Below, piece by piece: positions 8,348-19,746 of a stretch of DNA of 64,000 nucleotides. The stretch's first letter is position 1, and every line of letters begins with the position of its first letter. Source of the stretch: an uncultured Pelagibacteraceae bacterium (lineage in GTDB: Bacteria; Pseudomonadota; Alphaproteobacteria; Pelagibacterales; Pelagibacteraceae); contig CACDZF010000002.1 of NCBI GenBank assembly GCA_902557385.1, positions 62,001 to 126,000 of the forward strand, written 5' to 3'. The notes under the pieces are model-generated. The model was not told the DNA's origin and did no database searches. It worked only from the letters and a program-made list of their open reading frames with translations. A program made the position numbers and the translations under genes.

Positions 8348-9034
8348 ATGTGGCAGGCACAAATATTTACTTTATATCCAGAGTTTTTCCCTGGACCTTT
8401 ATCAAAGGGTCTTTATGGAAAAGCATTAGAAAAAAAAATATGGAATTTAAAAGTTGTGAATATTAGAGATGCTGCAGAGGACAAACATAAAACTGTTGAT
8501 GATACCCCGTTTGGAGGTGGAGCGGGAATGCTTTTGAAGGCCGATATTTTAGCAAGATCTATTGATAAAAATTTAAAAGATAACAGTAGAATTTTTTATT
8601 TATCTCCAAAAGGTAAAAAATTTGATCAAAAACTTGCAAAAGAACTTTCAAAAGAAAAATCAATAAATTTGATATGTGGTCACTTTGAAGGTGTCGATGA
8701 AAGACTGTTGTCTACAAGAAATATTGAAGAAATAAGCATTGGAGATTTTATTTTGTCTGGAGGAGAGTCCGCAGCTGTTGTGATAATTGATAGCATTCTT
8801 AGATTGTTACCTGGAGTTTTAGGAAATGACTCATCAAAAAAAAATGAAAGTTTTGAAAATGGGTTATTAGAATATCCTCAGTATACAAAACCTCAAATTT
8901 GGGAGGAAAAAGGTGTTCCAGAAGTCTTATTATCAGGCGATCACGCTAAAATTAAAGACTGGCGTTTGTCTCAATCTGAGGCTATAACACGCGACCGAAG
9001 GCCAGATTTATGGCAAAAATATAAAAAGAATTAA
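8348..9034 (+). CDS. trmD: tRNA (guanine-N1)-methyltransferase TrmD
   Basis: [53 protein letters not shown]. Confidence 0.96.
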   Translation: MWQAQIFTLYPEFFPGPLSKGLYGKALEKKIWNLKVVNIRDAAEDKHKTVDDTPFGGGAGMLLKADILARSIDKNLKDNSRIFYLSPKGKKFDQKLAKELSKEKSINLICGHFEGVDERLLSTRNIEEISIGDFILSGGESAAVVIIDSILRLLPGVLGNDSSKKNESFENGLLEYPQYTKPQIWEEKGVPEVLLSGDHAKIKDWRLSQSEAITRDRRPDLWQKYKKN

Positions 9035-9050
9035 ATTGATAAATATTGCA

Positions 9051-9590
9051 ATGAAGAATATCGAAGAAATTAACAATATGAATGTAAAAAAAATTCAGGC
9101 GGAAAAGAAATTGCCAGAATTTTATCCAGGAGATATTGTTAAAGTTGGAGTAAGAATTACAGAGGGAAAAAGAGATAGAATTCAATACTTTGAAGGTGTC
9201 TGTATTGCAAAGAAAAGTCGAGATATAAATTCATCTTTTACTGTTAGAAAAATTTCTTTTGGAGAAGGTGTTGAACGGACTTTTGCATTATATAGTCCAA
9301 TCGTTGACTCGATTAAAGTTACAAGATCAGGAGATGTAAGAAGAGCAAAATTGTATTATTTAAGAGATAGAACTGGAAAATCTGCAAGAATTGCAGAAAA
9401 GATTAGAAAGAATATAGGAATAGAAGTTGATGTTAAATCTGAAACTCCAAAAGAAGAAGTTTTAGCTCCAATCGATTCTCAAGTAGATGAAAAAAAACAA
9501 GAAACTAAAAAAGTAGAAACTAAATCTGAGCCTACCAAAAAAGAAGGTTCCGAAGAACCTAAAAAAGAAAGCTCAGAAGAAAAAAAATAA
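9051..9590 (+). CDS. rplS: 50S ribosomal protein bL19 with Lys/Glu-rich C-terminal tail
   Basis: [50 protein letters not shown]; internal ATG at 9051 preferred over the TTG at 9036. Confidence 0.94.
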   Translation: MKNIEEINNMNVKKIQAEKKLPEFYPGDIVKVGVRITEGKRDRIQYFEGVCIAKKSRDINSSFTVRKISFGEGVERTFALYSPIVDSIKVTRSGDVRRAKLYYLRDRTGKSARIAEKIRKNIGIEVDVKSETPKEEVLAPIDSQVDEKKQETKKVETKSEPTKKEGSEEPKKESSEEKK

Positions 9591-9601
9591 TTTTTTTTTC
9601 A

Positions 9602-11005
9602 ATGCCATTAACTCTTTACGATAAAATTTGGAATGAACATTTAGTTCATCAACAAGAAGATGGTACTGCATTATTATTTGTTGATAGACATCTAATACAT
9701 GAAGTTACAAGTCCACAAGCTTTTGAAGGTTTAAGAAATTCAAATAGAAAAGTAAGACAACCAACTTTAACATTAGCGGTTGCCGATCATAACGTACCGA
9801 CAACTGATAGGAGTAAAGGAATAGATGATATAGAGTCTAAAATACAAGTTGATACTTTAGAAACTAATTGTAAAGAATTTGGAATTAAACTTTTTGGAAT
9901 GGGCGACAAACGACAAGGCATTGTTCATATAATTGGTCCAGAACAAGGCTTTACCCAACCTGGTACAGTAATTGTATGTGGTGATAGTCATACTGCAACA
10001 CACGGAGCTTTTGGAGCGTTAGCTTTTGGAATCGGAACATCTGAAGTTGAACATGTTTTAGCAACACAAACATTAGTTCAAAAAAAAGCAAAAAATTTTA
10101 GAATAAATGTAAGCGGCAAACTACCTATTGGAGTAACTTCAAAAGATGTAATTTTACAAATTATTGGAAAAATTGGAACTGCCGGAGGTACTGGCTGTGT
10201 AGTTGAATATTCCGGTACCCTAATATCATCTTTAAGTGTTGAACAAAGAATGACAATTTGCAATATGACTATCGAAGGAGGCGCAAGAGCGGGGCTTATT
10301 GAACCTGATCAAAAAATTTTTGATTATTTAAAAGATAGACCAATGTCTCCAAAAAAAGACAATTGGGACAAAGCATTAGAAAACTGGAAAAATTTAAAAT
10401 CAGACTCAGATGCAATATTTGATAAAGAAGTTAATTTAAAAGCTGAAGAAATTATACCAATGGTGACATGGGGCACTTCTCCTCAAGATGTAATTACTAT
10501 TGAAGGTAAAGTTCCTAATCCAAAAAATGAAAAAGATTTAGATAAAAAAAATTCAATTGAAAGATCTCTAAAATATATGGGTTTAAAGCCTGATACTGCC
10601 GCAAAAGATATAAAGATTGATAAAGTTTTCATTGGTAGCTGTACTAATGGACGAATTGAAGATTTAAGAGAAGCAGCAAAAATATTAAAGGATAAGAAGA
10701 AAGCGTCTCATATTGAAGCAATGGTAGTACCAGGATCAGGATTAGTTAAACAGCAAGCTGAACAAGAAGGACTAGATAAGATTTTTATTGACTCAGGCTT
10801 TGAATGGAGAGAGCCAGGTTGTTCAATGTGTTTAGCAATGAATGCCGATAAATTGAAACCAGAAGAAAGATGTGCGTCTACTTCTAATAGAAATTTTGAA
10901 GGTAGACAAGGTCGTGGAGGAAGAACTCATTTAGTTAGTCCTGGAATGGCAGCAGCAGCAGCTATATCAGGAAATCTTGATGACGTTAGAAAATATCAAA
11001 GTTAA
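9602..11005 (+). CDS. leuC: 3-isopropylmalate dehydratase large subunit
   Basis: [46 protein letters not shown]; upstream of leuD and leuB. Confidence 0.95.
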   Translation: MPLTLYDKIWNEHLVHQQEDGTALLFVDRHLIHEVTSPQAFEGLRNSNRKVRQPTLTLAVADHNVPTTDRSKGIDDIESKIQVDTLETNCKEFGIKLFGMGDKRQGIVHIIGPEQGFTQPGTVIVCGDSHTATHGAFGALAFGIGTSEVEHVLATQTLVQKKAKNFRINVSGKLPIGVTSKDVILQIIGKIGTAGGTGCVVEYSGTLISSLSVEQRMTICNMTIEGGARAGLIEPDQKIFDYLKDRPMSPKKDNWDKALENWKNLKSDSDAIFDKEVNLKAEEIIPMVTWGTSPQDVITIEGKVPNPKNEKDLDKKNSIERSLKYMGLKPDTAAKDIKIDKVFIGSCTNGRIEDLREAAKILKDKKKASHIEAMVVPGSGLVKQQAEQEGLDKIFIDSGFEWREPGCSMCLAMNADKLKPEERCASTSNRNFEGRQGRGGRTHLVSPGMAAAAAISGNLDDVRKYQS

Positions 11006-11611
11006 ATGCAAAAATTTATATCCATAAAAAGTGTTCCTGCATATTTACCTATTGTAAATATTGATACGGATATGATTATTCCAAAACAGTTCTTAAAAAC
11101 TATTAAAAGAACAGGGTTAGGAAAAAACTTATTTTTTGAATTGAGATATGATGAAAAGGGTAATGAAATTAAAGATTTTATTCTTAATCAAGAGCCATAT
11201 AATAGTTCAAAAATATTGATATCCGGAAAAAATTTTGGCTGCGGATCTTCGAGAGAACATGCTCCTTGGGCATTATTAGATTTTGGAATAACCTGCGTTA
11301 TAAGTTCAAGTTATGCAGATATTTTTTATAACAACTGTTTTAAAAATGGAATATTGCCAATCATTTTAAATGAAGAAAACATAAAAGAGCTATCAGAATA
11401 CTCTAATAGAAAAGAAGAAATATCAATTGATTTAAGAGAACAAAAGATTATTTATGGAAACAATGAAGTTGGATTTGATGTTGATCCATTTAAAAAAAAA
11501 TGTTTATTAGAAGGATTAGATGACATTGCTCTTTCTTTAGAAAAATCAGATGAAATTAATTCTTTTGAAAAAGAATTAAAAAATAAAAAACCATGGATAT
11601 TTAATGATTAA
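11006..11611 (+). CDS. leuD: 3-isopropylmalate dehydratase small subunit
   Basis: [31 protein letters not shown]. Confidence 0.95.
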   Translation: MQKFISIKSVPAYLPIVNIDTDMIIPKQFLKTIKRTGLGKNLFFELRYDEKGNEIKDFILNQEPYNSSKILISGKNFGCGSSREHAPWALLDFGITCVISSSYADIFYNNCFKNGILPIILNEENIKELSEYSNRKEEISIDLREQKIIYGNNEVGFDVDPFKKKCLLEGLDDIALSLEKSDEINSFEKELKNKKPWIFND

Positions 11612-12710
11612 GGTTAAAAAAAGAAAAATTTTACTTTTGCCTGGAGACGGTGTTGGTCCAGAAGTAACTAATGAGGTAAAAAAAATTATTACATGGCTTA
11701 ACTCAAAAAAATCGTTAGATTTTGAAATTGATGAAGATTTGGCAGGAGGCGCATCTTATGACGCGCATGGAACTCCAATTACAGATGAAGTTTTTTATAA
11801 AGCTCTAGAAAGTGAAGTTGTAATATTAGGTGCAGTTGGTGGACCCAAATGGGACAATCTTGAATTTTCTAAAAAACCCGAAAGAGCTTTATTGAAATTA
11901 AGAAAAGAATTAAAATTATTCGCAAATTTAAGACCAGCAATATGTTTTAAACAATTGGTTGATGCATCTACTCTTAAACCTGAAATTGTTTCGGGTTTAG
12001 ATATTATGATTGTAAGAGAGCTAACCGGAGGTATATATTTTGGAGAACCAAGAGGCATTAAGCCTATAGACAATGGTGAAAGAAAAGGAATTAATACTCA
12101 TACTTATACTAGTAGTGAAATTGTAAGAGTAGCGAGAGTTGCTTTTGATTTAGCTAAAAAAAGATCGAATAAAGTTACTTCTTGTGAAAAATCAAATGTA
12201 ATGGAGGCAGGACAACTATGGAAAGAAGAGGTTCAAACTTTACATGATGAAGAGTTTAAAGAAGTTGAATTAAATCACATGCTTGCTGATAATTGTGCTA
12301 TGCAATTACTAAGAAATCCTAAGCAGTTTGATGTTATTGTAACTGACAACTTGTTTGGAGACATGTTGTCAGATCAAGCATCTATGTTGACCGGTTCGTT
12401 AGGCCTTTTGCCCTCAGCGTCATTAGGAGCAAAAAATAAGGATGGTGAAATGCGAGCTATGTATGAACCAATTCATGGTTCAGCTCCGGACATAGCTGGT
12501 AAGGGAATTGCAAATCCAATAGCAACAATTTTAAGTTTTGCTATGGCATTAAGATATTCACTAGACTTAGATAAAGAAGCTGACAATTTAGAAAAAGCTG
12601 TACAAGATGTGCTAAATGATGGTTTAAGAACAAAAGATATTATATCAAACGGTAAAAAAGAAGTATCTACCACTCAAATGGGTGATGCAATAATTTCAAA
12701 ATTGCAATAA
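11604..12710 (+). CDS. leuB: 3-isopropylmalate dehydrogenase
   Basis: [57 protein letters not shown]. Confidence 0.95.
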   Translation: MIKVKKRKILLLPGDGVGPEVTNEVKKIITWLNSKKSLDFEIDEDLAGGASYDAHGTPITDEVFYKALESEVVILGAVGGPKWDNLEFSKKPERALLKLRKELKLFANLRPAICFKQLVDASTLKPEIVSGLDIMIVRELTGGIYFGEPRGIKPIDNGERKGINTHTYTSSEIVRVARVAFDLAKKRSNKVTSCEKSNVMEAGQLWKEEVQTLHDEEFKEVELNHMLADNCAMQLLRNPKQFDVIVTDNLFGDMLSDQASMLTGSLGLLPSASLGAKNKDGEMRAMYEPIHGSAPDIAGKGIANPIATILSFAMALRYSLDLDKEADNLEKAVQDVLNDGLRTKDIISNGKKEVSTTQMGDAIISKLQ

Positions 12711-12736
12711 TTAATCATTTATTCTAAACTTCTAAA

Positions 12737-14503
12737 ATGCCAAATTATACAGCTCCACTAGAAGATATGATGTTTCTTTTCGACAAGTTAAGAAATAATA
12801 AAAACTATAACGAGATTGAAAAATATAAAGAAGTTAACTCTGAATTGGTTAAGAATATTTTAGAAGAAGCTGCAAAAATTAATCAAAATTTAATTTTACC
12901 CCTTGCAAAAGCTGGGGATGAAAATCCTACTGTTTTAGAAAATGGAGTTGTCAGGACCCCGCCTGGTTATAAAGATGTATATAAAAAATTTATTGAAGAT
13001 GGTTGGACGTCTTTATCTTGTGATCCTAAATATGGAGGACAAGGAATGCCAAGAACTGTGAGTGCATTTTTTGATGAAATGTTATCATCATCTAGTCTTG
13101 CATTTAAACTTTATAGCGAATTAACACTTGGTGCTTATAATTGTATTCATCACCATGCAACAGACGAAATAAAAGATAAGTATCTACCAAAGATGGTTGA
13201 AGGAAAATGGAGTGGAACAATGTGCTTAACAGAACCAGTATGTGGTACTGACCTTGGATTGCTTAAAACAAAAGCGACAGAACAATCTGATGGTACATTT
13301 AAAATAACAGGACAAAAAATCTTTATTACTTCAGGCGATCATGATCTTACAGAAAATATTATTCATTTAGTAATTGCAAGAGCTTCAGATTCTCCACCAG
13401 GCACAAAAGGAATAAGTTTATTTTTGGTACCAAAATTTATTGTTAAAGAAGATGGGACTATTGGAACTAGAAATGGAATATCTACGGGATCTATCGAAAC
13501 AAAAATGGGAATAAAAGGTTCCGCTACTTGTGTTTTAAATTTTGATGAAGCGCTTGGCTACATGATTGGTCCAAAAAATAAAGGACTGAGTCAAATGTTT
13601 ACAATGATGAATTTAGAGAGAATTGTAGTAGGAATACAAGGTTTAGGATTGTCAGAAATTGCTTATCAAAATTCACTAAGCTATGCGAAAGAAAGAAAAC
13701 AAGGAAAAAGTAATAACAGTAAATCAAAAAATGGTGGTGCAGATTTAATTATTGAACATGCAGATATAAGAAAAACTTTATTAAACATGAAATCAATTAT
13801 AGAAGGAGAAAGAGCATTATGTTTCTGGTTGTCTCAACAAACTGAAGTAAGTTTAAACCATAGTGATCAAAAAATTAAGCAAGAAGCAACTGATCTAGTT
13901 TCTTTAATGACCCCAGTTGTAAAATCTTTATTTTCAGATTTAGGAATGGAAATAACAAGCGATGCAATGCAAATATATGGTGGATATGGCTACACTAAAG
14001 ACCAAGGAATTGAGCAATTATACAGGGACAATAGAATTACCCCAATTTATGAAGGAACAAACTCTGTTCAAGCAATTGATTTAGTATTTAGAAAATTAGT
14101 AAATAAGAACGGCGATGTAATAGATAATTATATTAAAATGATCGCAAGTGATTTAAATGATAATAATGATAATTTAAAACCATTTGTAGAAAAACTTAAA
14201 ATGTATATTAAGAAATTAAACTTATTTTCAGACTGGATGAAAGAAAAAATAAAAAACTCTAAAGATGATGCAAATGCGGCATCAAATGATTATTTAAGAG
14301 TGCTTGGTTATGTCGCTATTGGTTACTCTTGGCTGAAAGTTCTAGAGGTTAGTTATAAGGATTATTCAAATAATAAAGATTTTTATGAGGATAAAATTCA
14401 AACTGCAAATTTTTATTTTAATAGAGTCTTACCTAGAGTAGAAAGTCATTATTTATCTGCAACTACAGGAAGCAAATATATAATGGACTTTAAATTCAAT
14501 TAA
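12737..14503 (+). CDS. dmdC: Acyl-CoA dehydrogenase, probable MMPA-CoA dehydrogenase DmdC
   Basis: 588 aa acyl-CoA dehydrogenase fold (CLTEPVCGTDLGLLKTKA, QIYGGYGYTKDQGIEQLYRDNRITPIYEGTNSVQAIDL); adjacent to DmdB-like and DmdA-like genes. Confidence 0.8.
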   Translation: MPNYTAPLEDMMFLFDKLRNNKNYNEIEKYKEVNSELVKNILEEAAKINQNLILPLAKAGDENPTVLENGVVRTPPGYKDVYKKFIEDGWTSLSCDPKYGGQGMPRTVSAFFDEMLSSSSLAFKLYSELTLGAYNCIHHHATDEIKDKYLPKMVEGKWSGTMCLTEPVCGTDLGLLKTKATEQSDGTFKITGQKIFITSGDHDLTENIIHLVIARASDSPPGTKGISLFLVPKFIVKEDGTIGTRNGISTGSIETKMGIKGSATCVLNFDEALGYMIGPKNKGLSQMFTMMNLERIVVGIQGLGLSEIAYQNSLSYAKERKQGKSNNSKSKNGGADLIIEHADIRKTLLNMKSIIEGERALCFWLSQQTEVSLNHSDQKIKQEATDLVSLMTPVVKSLFSDLGMEITSDAMQIYGGYGYTKDQGIEQLYRDNRITPIYEGTNSVQAIDLVFRKLVNKNGDVIDNYIKMIASDLNDNNDNLKPFVEKLKMYIKKLNLFSDWMKEKIKNSKDDANAASNDYLRVLGYVAIGYSWLKVLEVSYKDYSNNKDFYEDKIQTANFYFNRVLPRVESHYLSATTGSKYIMDFKFN

Positions 14504-14508
14504 TTATT

Positions 14509-16137
14509 ATGAGTCATTACGAAACAAATTTAAATAAAAATGATGCTAATTTTGTTCCTCTAACACCTATATCTTTTTTGCAAAGAGCCAAAGATATTTA
14601 TCCAAATTACGAAGCAATCGTATATGAAGATAGAAAATATACTTGGAGTGAAGTGTATAAAAGGTGTATTAAATTTGCCAGTGCATTAGAAAAAATTGGA
14701 ATTCAAAAGGGGGATACAGTTTCATTTCTGGCTTTTAATACTCCAGAAATTTTTGAAGCTCATTATTCTGTTCCTATGACCGGTGCAGTATTGAACACAA
14801 TTAATATTAGATTAGACGCTAAGACTATCGGCTACATTTTAGAACATAGCGATGCAAAAGTTTTAGTTGTAGATAGACAACTTCATACAGAGGTTAAAAA
14901 AGCATTAAGTGCTATAAAAAAAAAAATTACCATAATTGATATAAATGATAAATATGCAGACCAGTCAAAATTAGAAAAAATTGGTGATTTAGAGTATGAA
15001 GAATTTTTAAATACTGGCGATGATAACTATATTTGGAAAATGCCAGAAGATGAGTGGCAAGCTATTTCTTTAAGTTACACATCTGGCACAACAGGAAACC
15101 CAAAAGGAGTTGTGTATCATCATAGAGGATCATATTTAATGGCTACCGGCAGTGCAGTAGCGTGGAATATGCCTAATAGATTAAACTTTCTAACTATCGT
15201 ACCGATGTTTCACTGCAATGGTTGGTGCTATCCTTGGACTGTCCCGATGTTAAATGGGAGAACAATTTGCCTTAGAAATATTGATATTAAAAAAATCTTT
15301 GAACTTATAGAAAAATATAATGTAACTCACTTTGGAGGTGCACCAATCGTACTCAATATGATTACCGGAGCACCTGAAAGTGATCGTAAAAAATTAAAAC
15401 ATAAAGTTTATGTATTAACAGCAGGCGCTCCTCCACCAAGTATTATTTTTAAAAAAATGAAAAATCTTGGTTTTGAAGTAATGCATGTTTATGGACTGAC
15501 TGAAACCTACGGACATGTAACTCAATGTGCATGGAATGAGTCATGGGAAAATTTGGAGGAAGAAAAACAAAATGAGATTAAAGCTAGGCAAGGAGTGAGA
15601 TACCCAAATACAGAAGGTGCAACGATTATGGATCCAGAGACTATGAAAGAGGTTCCAAGGGATGGTAAAACAATTGGAGAGATAATGATTAGAGGAAATA
15701 TAGTAATGAAAGGCTATTTTAAAGACAAAGATGCTACAGATAAAGCGATGAAAGGTGGATGGTTTCACACAGGAGACTTGGCAGTAATGCATCCAGATGG
15801 TTATGTAAAGATACAGGATAGATCTAAAGATATAATTATTTCTGGTGGCGAAAATATATCATCAATCGAGATAGAAAATACATTAGCAAAACATCCTTCC
15901 GTATCTATCGCTGCAGTGGTGGCCAAACCTGACGAAAAGTGGGGAGAAGTTCCCTGTGCATTTATAGAAATGGTTAAAGATAAGCCAGTTACTGAAAAAG
16001 AATTAATTTCTTTTTGTAAAGAAACTCTTGCAAGCTTTAAAGTTCCAAAAAAAGTTGAATTTTGTGAGCTTCCAAAGACATCTACAGGAAAAATCCAAAA
16101 ATTTGAATTAAGAAAAAAGGCCAAGGAGTTAAACTGA
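14509..16137 (+). CDS. dmdB: Acyl-CoA ligase (AMP-binding), probable MMPA-CoA ligase DmdB
   Basis: LSYTSGTTGNPKGVVYHHRG, GWFHTGDLAVMHPDGYVKIQDRSKDIIISGGENISSIEIE, KTSTGKIQKFELR; adjacent to DmdC-like and DmdA-like genes. Confidence 0.8.
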   Translation: MSHYETNLNKNDANFVPLTPISFLQRAKDIYPNYEAIVYEDRKYTWSEVYKRCIKFASALEKIGIQKGDTVSFLAFNTPEIFEAHYSVPMTGAVLNTINIRLDAKTIGYILEHSDAKVLVVDRQLHTEVKKALSAIKKKITIIDINDKYADQSKLEKIGDLEYEEFLNTGDDNYIWKMPEDEWQAISLSYTSGTTGNPKGVVYHHRGSYLMATGSAVAWNMPNRLNFLTIVPMFHCNGWCYPWTVPMLNGRTICLRNIDIKKIFELIEKYNVTHFGGAPIVLNMITGAPESDRKKLKHKVYVLTAGAPPPSIIFKKMKNLGFEVMHVYGLTETYGHVTQCAWNESWENLEEEKQNEIKARQGVRYPNTEGATIMDPETMKEVPRDGKTIGEIMIRGNIVMKGYFKDKDATDKAMKGGWFHTGDLAVMHPDGYVKIQDRSKDIIISGGENISSIEIENTLAKHPSVSIAAVVAKPDEKWGEVPCAFIEMVKDKPVTEKELISFCKETLASFKVPKKVEFCELPKTSTGKIQKFELRKKAKELN

Positions 16138-16166
16138 ATTTAAACGTCGATAATAGAGACGTATTC

Positions 16167-16913
16167 ATGTCAACTAGTGGCATGAGTATTGATAAAAACA
16201 AGCCATCAATTTTATTGATGCATGGCAGTGGACTTACACATATAGTCTGGTCTCTCCATGAGCAATTTTACTCAGCTAATGGATTTAATGTTCTATCAGT
16301 AGATTTACCAGGTCATGGAGAATCTGAGGGACCTTCTTTAAAATCTATTGAGTCAATTTCTGATTGGGTAAAATCTTTAATTAATGTTTTGGATCTTTCC
16401 AAAATTAGTTTTATGGGGCACTCACAAGGAACTCTTGTTGGAATTGACTTTGCTTCTAGATACCCAGAGTTAATTGATAAGTTGGTTTTAGTTGCTGGTT
16501 CAAACAAAATGCCAGTTAACAGGGAACTTATAGATTTAGCAGAATCTGGAGACGAAAAAGCAGTTTTGTTAATGATGAAATGGGGTTATGAGGGATCAAA
16601 AGCTTTTATAGGGGGGAATCCAGTGAAAAAAATTGTAAATTCTTCAAGAGCTATCCGAGAAGTATTAGCAGTAGACTTAAACGCCTGTAATAATTATAAG
16701 GATGGCGAAAATGCAATTAAAAAAATTAATTGTTCAACGTTATGTATTTTTGGAGACTTAGATAAAATGGTGCCAGTTAAGGTTGGAGTTAAAATGTCAG
16801 AGCAGATAAAAAAATGCCAAACCAAAATTATTTCAAATTGTGGTCATATGATACTTTTTGAAAAAGCATTTGAAATGAGAAAATTAGTAAAGGAATTTAT
16901 ACAAAAAAAATAA
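16167..16913 (+). CDS. Alpha/beta hydrolase within the DMSP cluster (true start probably CTG at 16134)
   Basis: LLMHGSGLTHIVW, DLPGHGESEGP, MGHSQGTLVGID; frame continues upstream as LNLNVDNRDVF. Confidence 0.85.
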   Translation: MSTSGMSIDKNKPSILLMHGSGLTHIVWSLHEQFYSANGFNVLSVDLPGHGESEGPSLKSIESISDWVKSLINVLDLSKISFMGHSQGTLVGIDFASRYPELIDKLVLVAGSNKMPVNRELIDLAESGDEKAVLLMMKWGYEGSKAFIGGNPVKKIVNSSRAIREVLAVDLNACNNYKDGENAIKKINCSTLCIFGDLDKMVPVKVGVKMSEQIKKCQTKIISNCGHMILFEKAFEMRKLVKEFIQKK

Positions 16914-18023
16914 ATGAAAAATTATTCTATTGCAAGATCTAGGAGACTTAGAAGCACGCCATACACTTCAAGAATTGAAAAACAAGGTGTGACTGCTTAT
17001 ACATCTTATAACCATATGCTTTTGCCTGCTGCTTTTGGATCTCTAGAAGATTCTTACCATCATTTAAAAGAAAATGTACAAGTTTGGGATGTAGCTGGAG
17101 AAAGACAAGTTGAAATATCTGGCAAAGACTCTGGAAAATTAGTTCAATTAATGACGTGCAGAGATCTATCAAAATCTAAAATAGGAAGATGTTATTATTG
17201 TCCAATTATTGATGATAGAGCAGGAATTATTAACGATCCTGTAATTTTAAAACTGGGAGAAGATCGTTGGTGGATTTCTATCGCAGACTCAGATGTTATT
17301 TTATTTGCAAAAGGATTAGCTATAGGAAACAAATTTGATGTTAAAATATTTGAGCCTAACGTTGACATATTAGCAGTGCAAGGGCCAAAATCATTTGCAC
17401 TTATGGAAAAAATATTTGGAAAAATAATAACTGAAATGAAATTTTTTGGTTTTGACTATTTTGAATTTGCAGGAGCAAAACATTTAATTGCAAAATCTGG
17501 ATGGTCAAAACAAGGAGGTTACGAAATTTATGTAGAAAATACAGAATCAGGATTAGCCTTATATGATAAATTATTTGAAGTTGGAAAAGAATTTAATGTA
17601 AAAGCTGGTTGTCCAAATTTAATTGAAAGAATTGAAAGTGCTTTATTATCATATGGTAATGATATGGATAATGATGATAATCCACTGGAATGCGGATTAG
17701 ATAAATATGTAAATTTAGATACAGATATTAATTTTCTTGGAAAAGAAAAACTAAAAGAAATTAGAAAAAAAGGAGTTACAAGAAAGTTAATGGGGGTCAT
17801 AATTGATGCAAAAGAAATAAATGTATCAAAATCAATCAATCTTATTAATGGAAAAAATTCAAAAATTGGTGAATTAAGATCAGGCACTTATTCACCACAT
17901 TTTAAAAAAGTAATTGGGATCGCAATGATAGATAAACCTTATTTTGAAGTTTCGGAAACATTTAAAATATCAATAAATGATCATGTTTTTGAGGGAAAAG
18001 TTTGCGATTTACCTTTCATTTAG
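16914..18023 (+). CDS. dmdA: Dimethylsulfoniopropionate demethylase DmdA (GcvT/aminomethyltransferase family)
   Basis: [41 protein letters not shown]... resembles SAR11 DmdA N-terminus; dmdB/dmdC neighbours. Confidence 0.85.
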   Translation: MKNYSIARSRRLRSTPYTSRIEKQGVTAYTSYNHMLLPAAFGSLEDSYHHLKENVQVWDVAGERQVEISGKDSGKLVQLMTCRDLSKSKIGRCYYCPIIDDRAGIINDPVILKLGEDRWWISIADSDVILFAKGLAIGNKFDVKIFEPNVDILAVQGPKSFALMEKIFGKIITEMKFFGFDYFEFAGAKHLIAKSGWSKQGGYEIYVENTESGLALYDKLFEVGKEFNVKAGCPNLIERIESALLSYGNDMDNDDNPLECGLDKYVNLDTDINFLGKEKLKEIRKKGVTRKLMGVIIDAKEINVSKSINLINGKNSKIGELRSGTYSPHFKKVIGIAMIDKPYFEVSETFKISINDHVFEGKVCDLPFI

Positions 18024-18038
18024 TATAACTAATTCATC

Positions 18039-19034
18039 ATGAATATAGCGATAGTAGGCGCAACAGGAAATGTTGGAAGAAAAATTATTGAAGTTTTAGA
18101 AAAAAAAAACTTTTCTATAGATAACTTGTATTTAGTTGCATCATCTAAAAGTGCTGGATCAAAATTAAAATTCAAAGGCAAAGAAGTTGAAGTTGAAAAT
18201 TTAGAAAGCTTTGATTTTTCAAAAGCAAATATTACTTTTTTTTCAGCAGGAGGAAAAATTTCTGAAAAATATGTTCCACTTGCTGCAAAACATTCTGTTG
18301 TAATAGACAATTCGAGTCATTTTAGAATGGATCCTGATGTCCCCTTAATTGTTCCTCAGGTTAATTCAAATCAACTAAAAAATTTAAAAAAAAATATAAT
18401 CGCAAACCCAAATTGTTCAACAGCCCAACTTGTTATAATTTTAAAACCATTACATGATTTGTTTAATGTTAAAAGAGTAGTTATTTCTACGTATCAGTCT
18501 ACTTCAGGTGCAGGTAAAGCTCCGATGGATGAACTGATAGAGCAAACTAAACTTTCTTTAAATAATAAAAAAATTATTTCAAAAAATTTTACAAAACAAA
18601 TCGCATTTAATGCAATTCCTCATATTGATGTGTTCGTTGAGGAAGGATATACAAAAGAAGAAATAAAAATGGTTAATGAAACTAAAAAAATTTTGGATAG
18701 TAAAATAGAACTAACAGCAACATGTGTAAGAATTCCTGTACTCATTTCTCATGCAGAATCTTTGAACATAGAATTTGAAAAACCATTCACTTTAGAAAAA
18801 ATTGCCGAGGCTTTAAATAGTGCTGATGGATGCAAGGTTATTGATGATAGGAAAGATGGAGGTTATATAACGCCAGTTGAAGCTGAAGGAAAAAACGATA
18901 CATTTATTTCTAGAATTAGAAAAGATAATACAATTAAAAACTCGATTAACCTTTGGTGCGTTTCTGATAACTTGTTAAGAGGAGCCGCATTGAACTCCGT
19001 GGAAATTGCCGAAGCATATATAAAAAACAATTAA
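18039..19034 (+). CDS. asd: Aspartate-semialdehyde dehydrogenase
   Basis: MNIAIVGATGNVGRKIIEVLEKKNF, NPNCSTAQLVIILKPLHD, YQSTSGAGKAPMDEL. Confidence 0.95.
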   Translation: MNIAIVGATGNVGRKIIEVLEKKNFSIDNLYLVASSKSAGSKLKFKGKEVEVENLESFDFSKANITFFSAGGKISEKYVPLAAKHSVVIDNSSHFRMDPDVPLIVPQVNSNQLKNLKKNIIANPNCSTAQLVIILKPLHDLFNVKRVVISTYQSTSGAGKAPMDELIEQTKLSLNNKKIISKNFTKQIAFNAIPHIDVFVEEGYTKEEIKMVNETKKILDSKIELTATCVRIPVLISHAESLNIEFEKPFTLEKIAEALNSADGCKVIDDRKDGGYITPVEAEGKNDTFISRIRKDNTIKNSINLWCVSDNLLRGAALNSVEIAEAYIKNN

Positions 19035-19420
19035 TGAAAAACGATAATCCACTATCACCGCATATTCAAATTTATAATTGGCATATATCATCGTTGGTTT
19101 CAATTTCTCATAGAATAACTGGTATTATAAATATAATAATTATAACTTTAATTTGTTTTTGGGTATCACTTTTGCTTTTAGGAAATTCAAATTACGAATT
19201 AATACAGAATTTCTTTGGAACTTTTTTTGGTAAATTTGTGATTATCGCCTCTGCTTGGTCTTTTTCTTTTCAAATCTTAAGTGAAATTAGACATTTATTT
19301 TGGGATTTTGGAATAGGATTTGAATTAAAAACCTCAAATATAACTGGCCTTATAGTTATTTTTGGGTCATTTATTTTAACAATTTTTATTTTTATTTTAG
19401 GAAGAAATTTAGTTTTATGA
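19034..19420 (+). CDS. sdhC: Succinate dehydrogenase cytochrome b556 subunit
   Basis: PLSPHIQIYNWHISSLVSISHRITGI; upstream of sdhDAB. Confidence 0.9.
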   Translation: MKNDNPLSPHIQIYNWHISSLVSISHRITGIINIIIITLICFWVSLLLLGNSNYELIQNFFGTFFGKFVIIASAWSFSFQILSEIRHLFWDFGIGFELKTSNITGLIVIFGSFILTIFIFILGRNLVL

Positions 19421-19746
19421 TTAATGCAACCAAAAAATGGATATTTTTAAAAATAAGCTCAGCAATATTAGTTCCATTGATGTTATGGTTTTTATTTAGT
19501 TTAGTATCTTTCTACGATAAAACTTATAGCCAGGTATTATTATTTTTTACTAGCCAACCAACGCAATTTTTATTTTCATTGTTTATTATTTTTGCTTATT
19601 TTTACTCAGCTTTGAGTATTAGTGAGGTTTTTGAAGACTATATTGAGAATGAAAAATTAAAAAATGTCGCAAACAAATTACTCTTTTTATTTGCTATAAT
19701 AATACCTATATCAACTTTACTAACATTATTTAAACTAAGTCAATGA
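19417..19746 (+). CDS. sdhD: Succinate dehydrogenase hydrophobic membrane anchor subunit
   Basis: 109 aa with three hydrophobic segments between sdhC and sdhA. Confidence 0.85.
   Translation: MINATKKWIFLKISSAILVPLMLWFLFSLVSFYDKTYSQVLLFFTSQPTQFLFSLFIIFAYFYSALSISEVFEDYIENEKLKNVANKLLFLFAIIIPISTLLTLFKLSQ

Noticed and set aside
8111-8362. 83-aa minus-strand ORF ([20 protein letters not shown]...)
   Set aside because: Antisense shadow of the rpsP 30-bp repeats.
9575-9600. Terminator after rplS (AAAAAAAATAATTTTTTTTT)
   Set aside because: A/T-only inverted repeat partly formed by Lys codons; too weak to call in this AT-rich background.
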